Shown in pieces: positions 54,439 to 64,000 of a stretch of 64,000 nt of DNA (positions are counted from its first letter, which is position 1; each line of letters starts with the position of its first letter). Source of the stretch: Auricularia sp. M13 (lineage: Eukaryota; Basidiomycota; Agaricomycetes; Auriculariales; Auriculariaceae); the NCBI GenBank assembly GCA_037042915.1, contig CM073201.1, positions 992,001-1,056,000 on the forward strand, written 5' to 3'. The translations under genes were made by a program, and so were the position numbers. The notes beneath the pieces are model-generated. The model was not told the origin of the DNA. It was given only the letters and a program-made list of their open reading frames with translations, and did no database searches.

Positions 54439-55597
54439 AAGTGGATTCTATTTTATTTGTGTACCCTTCACTTGCACTAGAACCTTCTTCAAAACAACAA
54501 CTTTGCATGCTCGAAAATTTTCTCTGCGCCTCGAGGCTTTCTGGGCGTGCCGTACGCACAAATCAGCCACTAGCTCATCTGTTCAGCTGTTGTGAGCTCT
54601 GGACGTTCAAGACCGCCGGGTCCCCCTCCCCGATATCCTCATGGTTCACGCTCTTCTTCGTTCGCGACGGCTCAACGCCTAACAGTCGGAAACATCCTAC
54701 GTCCTTTCAAATTGCAAAACTATGGGTATCCTGGCTCGTTCGAAATGTTTCTTCGTGTTCTCTCTCCGACTCCGGTCAACATCTGTCAGTCCCTTACCCT
54801 TCCGCCCGACATCGATTTGCGCACAAGCGACAGCCCAAATTTATCCGGCTGCTCGAATGGCCATGCTCAATACCGCAATGCCACAGTGCGTCATTTGCTC
54901 AGCATTACTTACTTTCAGCGTCCCGTGCCGTTTGCATGCTCCATCCCGAATTATGTCAACGATACAGTATTGACGCGTTACTTCAGGGTAAGCTATGCAT
55001 GTCCTGTGTATTTATTTCTGATATCATAATGCATAGAAATGGATGCCGCTTGAAGTATGGACCCTTCGCATGCACTGGAACTTTCTTAACGACTAACAAC
55101 CGATTTGCATGACTCAAAAGTTTCCTCCAAACCTTGGCTTACCCCGAACGCTGACACCCTTGCTCGTAATCCGCGCCCAACCTGCCATTCGCTCACCAGT
55201 CGGCAGTTGGAAACATGTCGTGTTCTTCCGATTTAGAATGATTGAGGTCTCGCCTCCGCTAACATGGTTCCTGGTTGTGCAACCTTTCTGAGGTTGGTCT
55301 TCCTGCCTGGGCGCTCGGGCTTCTTTTTCGGACGGGGATTCCCCAATGGCAGTCTGGGTGGCAGTACCAACTCCACGCCGACGGGCACGCGAGGGGGGGT
55401 TTCATGGGCTAACAGGTTGGTCTTCATGACCGCCCACAGCGCTCTGACTGTGCATCATCAGTTTCAGTGCCGCATTCACGTATTACTTAGTGTTTACTAG
55501 GGACAGGGCGCCCGTCGAGGCGATGTTCTGTTATATGCCTCAAACCCGCCCATAAATACAGGGGGACTGCGGCACTATGGCCTCAGAGTCAGAGACC
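54439..55597. other. Intergenic region with degenerate duplication
   Basis: About 1.15 kb. Sequence downstream of ATP5 (54430-54540: ATAGAAGTGGATTC, CCCTTCACTTGCACTAGAAC, TTTGCATGCTCGAAAA) reappears in degraded form at about 55030-55125 (ATAGAAATGGATGC, CCCTTCGCATGCACTGGAAC, TTTGCATGACTCAAAA). Sequence near 54670 (CAGTCGGAAACAT) resembles that near 55200 (CAGTTGGAAACAT). No ORF is conserved between copies. A TATA-like ATAAATA at about 55553 precedes the GMC gene. Confidence 0.5.
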
Positions 55598-58069
55598 ATG
55601 CAATACCCAGTCCTACTCGCATCTCTCGCTCTCGTGTCGGGGGCCTCGGCCACCGCGGCTGCATACGACTTTGTCGTCGTTGGCGGGGGTACCGCAGGTT
55701 CGTCCTCGACTTCTCCGATAGCGTTACAATGGATGGAATGGCACTGACCCCCTTGATTCAGGGTTGACCATCTCCAACCGATTGTCGCAGAGCAATTATA
55801 TGACGGTCGCTGTGCTCGAGGCGGGTCCCAACGCTGAAGATCTCCCCGAAGTAAGCTCCGCATGTCTTCCTCGCACATTACGCCGGCCTTGACCGGACCA
55901 TGGGCAGGTCTTCATACCAGGGCTTATAGGCACGGGGCAAAGCATTGGAGGACTGCTGGACTGGCAGTACACTAGTGTGCCGCAGGCTAACCTCGGCGGG
56001 CGCCAGATCGTCGTGCACGCCGGGAAGGCGCTGGGCGGAAGCACGGTGCTCAACGGGATGATCTTTGTGCGTCCCTCCCCCTGTCCTCCCTCCTGCGCTT
56101 TTCTTCTGACTTGATTTCATGCGTCCAGCCCCGCGCAGAGAAAGAACAATACGACGCCTGGGGCACGCTCAACAACGACACCGCCAACTGGTCCTTCGCC
56201 GCGCTCCTCCCCTTCTTCCAGAAGTCCGAAACCGTGACGCCGCCGGACGCCTACCAGTCCGCCAACGGCGCCGTGCTCGACGCGCCGTTCCGCGGGAGGA
56301 GCGGGCCCGTCAAGGTCGGCTACCCGAACTACTTCTTCCCGCAGAGTAATCTCTGGCGGGCCGCGGCGAGGAAGTTTGGCATACCCGCGGGGAAGGACCT
56401 GACGGATGGGGACGCGCACGCGGTCGTGCTGGCGTCCAACTCGCTCGACGCGCGGAATAACACTCGGTGTGTCGACGGCACGTGTGCCCTGTGGATCCCG
56501 GTGTTGTTGGCATGGGCCGGGCTGACGCTGGCTGGCATAGGTGCTCTGCGGCATGCGCTTATTATACCCCGTTCGCCAAGCGCCCGAACTTTACTGTGCT
56601 GACCAACGCCACTGTGACGCGCATTCTCTGGTCTGGCACGAAGACTGGGGATGGGGACGCAACGGCCAGCGGAGTAGAGTATGTCGACGCGAACGGGAAG
56701 ACGCATGTTATTTCCGTGCGGAGAGAGGTCATCGTCTCTGCTGGAACGCTCGGGAGCCCAAAGGTGCTAGAACTGTCGGGCGTCGGGAATAAGACGTGAG
56801 TCGAGATCATGCAGACTCTGGATTGACGCACTAACATTGGCGGCTTGTCAGGATCCTTCAAGCTGCGGGGGTAAAACCTGTTGTTGACCTGCCTTCTGTG
56901 GGCGAGAACCTGAGCGGCGAGTGAAATTTATTACGTCATTCGGTCACGCTCAGACAGTCTGATACAGATCATGTTCACTCCTGGACGAATGCATTCGCGG
57001 TCAACGTGACGTGAGCTGCATTCCTCATCTGAGGTACTTGAATGTGCTTACTGGGAAATGTACCGGTAGGATCACCAAGGACGTTCTTGCGGCGAATCCT
57101 GCCTTTGCGGCAGAACAACTAGCTCTTTGGTATAAGAACAGAACCGGTAAAAGCGTCTACCGACTTACTGGCAGTTAGCAGAGACTCATCATGATGCAGG
57201 ACTCTATGCCGCGGCACCGCGCTCGCTCTCCCTCGCAGCACCATCCGATCTGTTCACCCAGAAGGCGCTCAGCCCATTGCTAGACAGCGCGCACAAGAAC
57301 CTCAACCTTTACGCCTCGCAATTCTCCAACGGAAACGCAGCGCTGGCGAAGGGGATCGCAGCGCAGCACTCAATCGCCCTGCAACTATATGCGTCAAACA
57401 AGCAGCTGCTCATGGAGCTCAACTTTGAGCCGGGCTACTCGGGTCCAACAGCAGCAGGCCAGCGTCCGCCACGGAACTACAGCACGGTCAACGCGGTCTT
57501 CTATGCACCCCTCTCGCGGGGCCGCGTGCACATCTCGAGCAGCGACCCGAAAGCGCCGGCGAATGTCGATCCGGCGTACTGGAGCCACCCGCTCGACGTT
57601 GCGGCACATGTCGCTGGGCTGCAGGCTGCGCGGAAGATGCTGAATACTGCCCCACTTAACTCCATATATGGCGGGGAGTTCGAACCGGGTAAGGAGAAGT
57701 CGAGTGACAAGCAGGTTGAGGAGTGGTTGCGCGGCGTGGCGCAGTCGGATAACCATGAGGTCGGCACCATGGTCATGCTTCCCAAGGAGCTCGGGGGTGT
57801 CGTAGACACTAAGCTGAAGGTGTACGGCACGAGCAACGTCCGCGTCGTTGGTACGCAGATTCAGCCCGGCTGCTTCCGCCGACTAACTGCTCATCGCGTC
57901 AGACGCAAGCGTGTTCCCACTGCCCATCTCGGCTCATATTGTACGCAGGCTACTCGCGTTCTTTCCTTTCTGAGGGCTAACTTTTCCGTAGTCTTCCACG
58001 GTCTACGCCGTCGCGGAGAAGGCTGCGACGATTGTGAAGAAGGAGAATAATCTGTTGACACGAGGCTGA
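55598..58069 (+). CDS. Secreted GMC oxidoreductase, aryl-alcohol-oxidase-like
   Basis: FAD enzyme of the glucose-methanol-choline family (CAZy AA3-type), about 600 aa in ten or so exons. Signal peptide MQYPVLLASLALVSGASA; an in-frame ATG at 55577 would place polar residues before it, so 55598 is preferred. FAD motif AYDFVVVGGGTAG and VAVLEAGP; GMC signature 1 HAGKALGGSTVLNGMIF; signature 2 SAGTLGSPKVLELSGVG. The two active-site elements are HEVGTMVMLPKELGGV with the base, and DASVFPLPISAHISSTVYA with the C-terminal His. Substrates are probably alcohols, with O2 or quinones as acceptor, supplying H2O2 in wood or litter decay. Several N-glycosylation sites (NNDT, NWS, NATV). An intron near 56921-56970 joins with an awkward phase before DHVHSW; an unusually short intron or a one-base indel is possible there. 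Confidence 0.88.
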
Positions 58070-59349
58070 CGGCACGTCTTGTTGGGGAATATAGAACAAT
58101 AGCAATGATTTCAAGGATGCCGATGCTAATAGTGGCAGTACGCTGTCAGCGACATCTGCTGCATGGGTGAGGCTGAGGCTGCAAGGCGGGACCGAGAGCA
58201 AATGTCGACCACGCTTCTTGGTAAAGGCCTCTTTTTTTCTACGGTGATACAAGGCATTCGCGAAGACTTGGCGAAAACCTCCAGGAAATTGAAGCCGCGG
58301 CGGAATGGACTTTGCTCATGTTTGTACATGTTCGTAAAGCCAATCATACGCGCGTTCGGGTTACTGCAGCTGTGGTCCTATGTAATCTAATGATGCTTGA
58401 GAACCTCTGCCTGAAAAATATATCTACTACTTCCACCGTTGACGGTTGACCCATATCGACTTCGGCGACTCAGGCACAGCCAGCTCGGACGGAGCTTCAA
58501 CCGCGACTTCGCCTCCAGACCCGAATTTCCCCATCCTCGCATGATATACGGTACCTAACAGTCCACGTGAGCTCAACACGCTCCAGCTATGGGTTTCATG
58601 ATCTGTCGGAAGGACCATAAAGACTACGCGGACGTAGGTGTGGTGAGGCCCGCTGGGGGCGCCTAATATTGGGTACTGGCGTCATGACAAGCGGCAGTGT
58701 GGTGACTAGCTAGGGCAGGACCTGAGGCGACCAGGGAGAGGGTGACATCTTCTAGGCGCTTCTCCACCTGTGCAGATCTAGACTCTTTCACGTCGCAGTG
58801 CCGAATCCTCTGCACCTCTGCACTCTAGTGAGCTCTGGAGGCAGGTATTGGCTTCCAGCAACTCAGGTAGGTCCCCTTCCAAGGGTCCCCCTTTCAAATG
58901 TCAACTCTCTGGCGTTTTGCCCACAAATCCTCCGATCCCTCCAAGGTCGCGAGCGCTCTGTGAAACCTCGTGGTCTGGCGCTCGATCAAGCAGATGTGAC
59001 TATGTAAGTACCTGCCAGATGCCAGATGGCGCGAGGAACGGAAAGATCCCGTCGCCGTTGAGCCAGGCATCGTTGACCATGTCGATGTATCAGTATCTCG
59101 GACATACCCCTGGGCTGCAACGGCCCCACGGGGAAGGGCAATCAGCATGTGACGATCGCATATCATGGTCACCATCAATATCCTGATATAATAAAAACCG
59201 CAAAAGCCGTCCATCACATCACCGCAGCCCCACTGTCAGTTCGGGACATTTAAAACATCATCTGCAGCCGCCTCGAGTTATTTGGAGCCTTTTTCTCCTC
59301 CTTTCCCCTTCTTGCCCTCCCTCTTTTGCCCCGCGTTTTCCCTTTAGCC
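58070..59349. other. Gene-free stretch, 1.3 kb
   Basis: Short ORFs only. The 3' part is pyrimidine-rich (TTTTTCTCCTCCTTTCCCCTTC near 59290), a usual fungal promoter feature before the sugar transporter start. No repeat recognised. Confidence 0.45.
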
Positions 59350-61332
59350 ATGTCGCTCAACGAGAAGAAGTCGCTCGACAACGAGAAGAACGACAACGAG
59401 AAGGCCGCCGTCGACGTCTACGAGCATGTCGCAGACGACGATGCGTCGCTGCTCGCCGCCGCGCGCGCTGGTAACGAGGCCGAGCGTAACCTGCCGCTGA
59501 TGGAGTCCTTCCGGTACGTGCGCTCCTCGTACGCGTCTGAGCGTTCCTGACGATCTCTACCCCAGGTTGTATCCGAAGGCGATCGCGTTTTCTCTGCTCC
59601 TCAGTACCGCCGTTATCATGGAAGGCTTCGGTACGTTTAAGGCCTATCTTCTATGTGTACAGCGAGCTTACCCCGCACTCAGATCTCGTCCTCGTTGGTT
59701 CGCTGTTCGGCCAATCCCAATTCGTCGAGAAATACGGCCAGCCGGACGGCAAAGGCGGCTTCAACATCAGCTCTGCATGGCAGTCCGGCCTGAAGAACGG
59801 CGTTCAGGTTGGCAGCATCATGGGTCTGTTCCTTGGCGGTCTCTCGTCGGACAGGTTCGGTTACCGCAAGACGATGATGGTCTCGCTCTCCGCGATCACC
59901 TGCTTCATTTTCATCTTGTTCTTTGCGCCCACCATCCAAGTCCTCCTCGTCGGCGAGATCCTCTGCGGCCTGCCTTGGGGTGTTTTCCAATCTATTACGA
60001 CCGCTTATGCCTCTGAGATCGTACCGACTCAGCTCCGTCCGTTCCTCACCACCTATGTCAACCTCTGCTGGGTCTTCGGCCAGCTCATCGCGTCTGGCGT
60101 CATGCGTGGCATGCTCAGTGTCAAGGGCCAGTGGGCGTTCCGCATCCCGTTCGCGCTGCAGTGGATCTGGCCACTCCCGATCTGTGCGTAACGTAAATCT
60201 TGACTGTACCATCAGTCTCGCTCATTTTCTCGTAGTGGTCGGCGTTGTGTTCTTCCTGCCCGAGTCGCCCTGGTACCTCGTCCGCAAGGGCCGCGACGAC
60301 GAGGCGCGCGCGGTCCTCCGCCGTCTGACGTCCCCGAAGCACACCAGTTACAACCTCGAGGCCAACCTCGCGCTCATCAAGTACACCAACAAGATGGAGG
60401 CCAAGGTCAGCGAGGGCACCAGCTACCTCGACTGCTTCCGCGGTGTCGACCGCCGTCGCACTGAGATCACGATGATCGTCTGGTCGATTCGTGCGTACCG
60501 GTGAATGAGGCATTGCGACGCTAGTTACTGATCCTCGTCGCAGAATCGCTCGCTGGGTCCACCCTCATCGGCTACTCGACGTTCTTCCTCGAGCAGGCCG
60601 GCATGTCGCAGGCGAACGCGTTCAACATGACCATCGCGCAATGCGCCATCGGCATCTTCGGTGTCCTCAGCGCTTGGTTCCTCATGCCCCGCGTTGGCCG
60701 TCGCACGCTCTTCCTGTGCGGTCTCGGCAGCGCCGTCGTCTCGCTCACGATCATCGGCGGCTTCGGCGTCGGCACGAAGAAGAACGATAACCTGAACTGG
60801 GGTGTCGGCGCGCTGCTCTGTGAGTGCCTGTCGTCGTGCTGTCCTTCCTTCCCCGATGATTGACACTTCTGACAGTGGTCTACACGTACTTCTTCGACGT
60901 CACCGTCGGACCTGTCACCTACTGCCTCGTCTCCGAGCTCTCTTCGACACGCCTGAGGGCGAAGACGGTCGTGCTCGCCCGTAACGCGTACAACACGTGC
61001 GAGATCATCCAGAACATCTACATCCCGAAGTTCTTGAACGAGGATGGTCTGAACTGGGGCGCCAAGACGGTACGCACCCTCTCGATCACCTATAATAAAT
61101 CATGTCAAGCTGATCTTTCCTTGCTTGCGCTTAGGGCTTCTGGCTCGCGGGCTGCGCCGTCGTCGCCTTCGTCTACGCGTACTTCCGCCTGCCCGAGCCC
61201 AAGGGCCGCACGTACTCGGAGCTCAACGTGCTCTTCGAGCAGGGCGTCAGCGCGCGCAACTTCGCCAAGACGAAGGTCGAGCTCGAAAAGTCCGCGGACG
61301 ATGACCTGCTTGCTCCCCGGGGCGGCCACTGA
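59350..61332 (+). CDS. MFS sugar transporter, alpha-glucoside (maltose) permease type
   Basis: Seven exons, all joins in phase, no frame break. A cytoplasmic N-terminus (MSLNEKKSLDNEKNDNEKAA) precedes LYPKAIAFSLLLSTAVIMEG (TM1). Family signatures: GLSSDRFGYRKTMM (loop 2-3), YASEIVPTQLRPFLTTYVN, VFFLPESPWYLVRKGRDDEA (PESPxxL before the central loop), GYSTFFLEQAG, MPRVGRRTLFLCG (second DRxGRR-like loop) and RLPEPKGRTYSEL (PExKGR end motif). The PESPWYLVRKGR form and the EIVPTQLRP sequence are characteristic of fungal maltose/alpha-glucoside:H+ symporters (MAL group). The C-terminus is acidic (KSADDDLLAPRGGH). Plasma-membrane uptake of oligosaccharides is inferred; substrate not proven. Confidence 0.92.
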
Positions 61333-62476
61333 AAACACACCTCTCCCATTGCGTTATATTTATTGTATCGCATCTTGCTCCTCCATCATGCAGCTGTACC
61401 ACCGTTTTCATCACATGGGTAGTTATTATTAGTAGCTAAGCGCTGTAACTTAATTCACAAAATGCACTGAGTGCTAGGCCATCTGTGGGATCGGGAGGAG
61501 AGTGATAGCGCCCAGTGACCGCGGTCATTCATTTGGCATTCCGCTCACAAGTTGCCACTTGACTTCTGCCCATTCGCCGCACCCCCGTGATCATGCAGCA
61601 CAAGTCGCAATGCATACGGCCACGGCAGCCACGTATAACCTAATCTTGAGGCGCGCTTGAGTCTTTGACCTACGCACGGCTACATCTGTCCGACTCGGGT
61701 TCGCCGCAAGTTCGCCGCAGGCCTGCAGCTTGCTGGAGTCATCTGTCCACTTGCACCTGTTAGCTGAGTTCGTACTAGGATTCTATTCACAAGAAAGCTG
61801 GGACGATATCTTCTTCGATCTGAAGCGTAAAGACGTGGATGAAGTCCTGGTGCCCTGCTTTGACAGCGGCGCTGTCGCAACGCTAGGGCCGAGCACTGAG
61901 CCTTGCGCACGGCGTTCTGGCAGTCATCTAGGCTATTTTTCGACCATATGTCCTTGAGGATTCCTTCCATGACATGGGCCGTCGCGGGCCCGCGGCTGTT
62001 TTGACTGGTCAGTGACACTCCCCACCGTTGCACTCGGCTTCGGACGATCCCTGCCAACGGCGCGTGCACACTGGCAGGCCGCTGCTTTGGACCGGTCCTG
62101 GACGTTGGATACTATCTGTAGCAACAAAAAGTACAACCCAGACACAATAGACGACCGGCGCTTCACCGGTCCCAGCCGCATCTTCGCCCATTGTTCTTTT
62201 GGGCCTTGGCAAGTACAAAAGGACAGGCATCCTTCCGTTCACTGCCCCCTTCCCCCAAAAGTCTGCTTGAACACTCTCGATTCCCGAGCATCGTCGCGTT
62301 CCTTTCCCTTTGACGACCTTTACGCCACTGCGTGGTTCCAAGCTTGACGCTTTCCATTAACATCATACACGAATAATCCTATGTGCGTCTCCAACGGCGT
62401 GAACGCGTTTGAGATGCTCACGGTCTTGTGTAGTACTTGAGCTAGCCTCGTTTCGAATATTTTGACAACGACAAGC
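61333..62476. other. Gene-free stretch, 1.1 kb
   Basis: No ORF with domain content on either strand. It is the downstream region of the sugar transporter and the upstream region of the secreted protein. No repeat recognised. Confidence 0.45.
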
Positions 62477-63288
62477 ATGATGTTCTCAACGACCAAACTC
62501 TTCGTCCTGGCCGCTCTCTTCACCTCCGTCCTGGGCCATGTGGCCGTCGCCACGACCAAGGAGGACGCAGAGAAGATCCAACGCAGCGATGGTACGCCTG
62601 CTTCGAATTTCCTTCACACGCCTGGATACTCACCCCGTTGGCAGTTGTCCAAGGCGACCTGGACTCTTGCCCCTCCTACAAAGGGCCGGGCGCCGGCGCT
62701 GTCGTCCGCGTCTCGCCGCAGGGCACCGTGACGCTCTTCGCGCACCACTTCGGCGACGGCAAGGACGGTTCGACGTACTTCAACGCGGCCATGTCAAATT
62801 CCGCTGGCCAAGCAGGCTCCTTCCAGAACCCGCTCGAGTTCCTGCAGAACGGCGAGCTCACGCCCACGGAAGCCGAGGGCATCACGACGCTCGTCGTGAA
62901 GATCCCCGGCGGCATCCCGTGCCGCAATGCGAACTGCATGCTCGCGCTGCGGAGCAATGGCGGGTTTGGGAACTGCGTGCGGCTGGAGAGCGAGTTTGAG
63001 ACTACCCCCCTCGACTCCGACGACGACTCGGGCGACGCGTCGACCAATGCTGCGCCTAGTTCGACGACCGCGGACCAGCCTAAGCCGACCGCTGACAAGC
63101 CCGTTGTCAGCGAGCCCGCGTCTGACGAGCCCGCGACAACGGATGCACCGGTGGAGACGCCTACCGCTGCCCCCGCAAGTAATAGCGCTGCGTCCGCCAG
63201 GTGCATGCGCAAGCCCGCCGCAGCGCCGCAGAAGGTGATGCGCTTGCACGTGCGCGACTGGTTGCTCGGCCGTGGGCGCTTTGCGTGA
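62477..63288 (+). CDS. Secreted protein of unknown function
   Basis: Two exons with one intron (GTACGC...TTGGCAG) after QRSD. The signal peptide is MMFSTTKLFVLAALFTSVLG, cleaved before HVAVA. The core, residues about 40-170, has GDLDSCPSYKGPGAG, PQGTVTLFAHHFGDG, SYFN/TYFNAAMSNS and GGIPCRNANCMLALRSNGGF with paired cysteines, suggesting a disulfide-stabilised extracellular domain. The C-terminal 90 residues are Asp/Ser/Pro/Thr-rich repeats (KPTADKPVVSEPASDEPATT), a likely O-glycosylated linker. It ends in a basic stretch (RLHVRDWLLGRGRFA) with no GPI signal. I do not recognise the family; small secreted protein or cell-wall protein are the options. Confidence 0.7.
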
Positions 63289-63463
63289 GTGCGACTACCG
63301 ATGTCATTGTACGGACTTGCACCACGAACTTTTTTGCCACGCCTTGGACCTCCTGCTATATCGCTACTGTAACCGCACTGCTGTATCATAGCATCTCTAT
63401 ATACTATAGAACTACAATACATTCCAACTTACAGCAACCCATCCAGTTTGGACAATCGCAGGC

Positions 63464-64000
63464 TATATGTACTGCTTTTCCTTGAGATAATCGGTGATGA
63501 TCTTGACGCTGTCTTCTACACTCGTCTGGTCCGTCCGGATATGGATTTCGGGTGCCTCTGGCGCCTCGTAGGGTGCTGAAATGCCCGTGAACTCTGCAAC
63601 TACGATGAGTACTGGGGCGTCTCTCTCGATGAGTGACGGTTAACCTTTAATCTCGCCCGCCCGTGCGCGCTTGTACAATCCCTTGGGATCGCGGGCCTCG
63701 ACGACTTCCAACGGGGCGTCGACAAAGACCTCAACGAACGGATGGTCCCCTGCTTTGTGCAGTTCGCGCGCGAGCTGGCGGTCGGCGCGGTACGGGGAGA
63801 TGAATGCCGTAATGGCCACAGCAGAGGCGTCTGCGAAAAGCTTTGCCACCTGCGATCGTGCGCTCCAGGTCAGTCCGCAGAAGCAGCGAATGTGGGAGAT
63901 GACAGCCTACCTCGCCTATGCGCCGAATGTTCTCATTACGCGCGGCCTCTGAGAATCCCAGATCTTTGTTCAGCCCGAAGCGGATGTTGTCGCCGTCCAG
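63464..64000 (-). CDS. MET14: Adenylylsulfate (APS) kinase, C-terminal part
   Basis: Partial: it runs off the right end of the window. It phosphorylates APS to PAPS in sulfate assimilation, using ATP. Visible from the window edge: [20 protein letters not shown] (the LDGDN/R and GLNxDLGFS motif), NENIRRIGE, an intron, then [40 protein letters not shown] and [12 protein letters not shown]. After another intron come [19 protein letters not shown] and [17 protein letters not shown], the usual end. The N-terminal P-loop exon lies outside. Frame and splices are intact. Confidence 0.95.

Noticed and set aside
1-64000. tRNA, rRNA, CRISPR or biosynthetic cluster
   Set aside because: No cloverleaf-type B-box arms, rRNA-like stretches or spacer arrays were recognised by eye, and neighbouring genes do not form a pathway; tRNAscan or Infernal would settle small RNAs.

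Overview
The window is nuclear DNA of a basidiomycete fungus, most likely an Agaricomycete. Genes are compact and cut by many short introns (about 48-75 bp). Donors are mostly GTGCGT, GTACGT or GTGAGT, and CTCAC/CTNAC branch sites lie close to the acceptor. The gene repertoire is typical of a filamentous basidiomycete: F-box families, GMC oxidoreductase, TRP-like channel, OPT and alpha-glucoside transporters, and a Ty1/Copia element. Gene models below were rebuilt by hand from splice signals and frame continuity.

Layout. 0.7-9.3 kb: three paralogous F-box proteins interleaved with a Tho1/SARNP-like mRNP protein and an EthD-like small protein. 9.3-11.2 kb: no gene seen. 11.2-12.1 kb: a short-chain dehydrogenase of the 3-ketoacyl-reductase type. 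12.3-18.6 kb: a transposon nest, in which a young, coding-complete Ty1/Copia element sits inside one arm of a long inverted-repeat element, with a small MITE-like inverted repeat next to it. 19.1-20.4 kb: a second SDR. 20.4-24.5 kb: degenerate tandem and direct repeats plus one small orphan gene. 24.5-27.4 kb: a Ste20/GCK kinase. 27.9-30.1 kb: an NmrA-like protein and orotate phosphoribosyltransferase (URA5). 30.2-35.9 kb: a 16-odd-exon amidohydrolase and an MFS transporter. 35.9-38.6 kb: gene-poor, with a TA-flanked MITE-like element. 38.6-46.1 kb: a TRP-like channel, a small unknown gene and an OPT oligopeptide transporter. 46.6-49.4 kb: eIF3c. 50.5-54.4 kb: a second NmrA-like paralogue and a divergent pair (membrane repeat protein and ATP synthase OSCP). 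55.6-63.3 kb: GMC oxidoreductase, alpha-glucoside transporter and a secreted protein. The window ends inside an APS kinase (MET14).

Functionally this is mostly housekeeping (translation initiation, pyrimidine and sulfate assimilation, ATP synthase, mRNA export) mixed with transport and secreted-oxidation genes. I see no biosynthetic cluster and no clear new molecular system.

A striking property is that many conserved genes, including the essential eIF3c, need single-base frame corrections, whereas URA5, OSCP, THO1, the sugar transporter and the Copia pol do not. I read this as residual indel error in the assembly, not mass pseudogenisation. The best biological observations are the nested young Copia in a foldback-like element, the degenerate repeat arrays, a 12-nt microexon and two candidate GC-AG introns.
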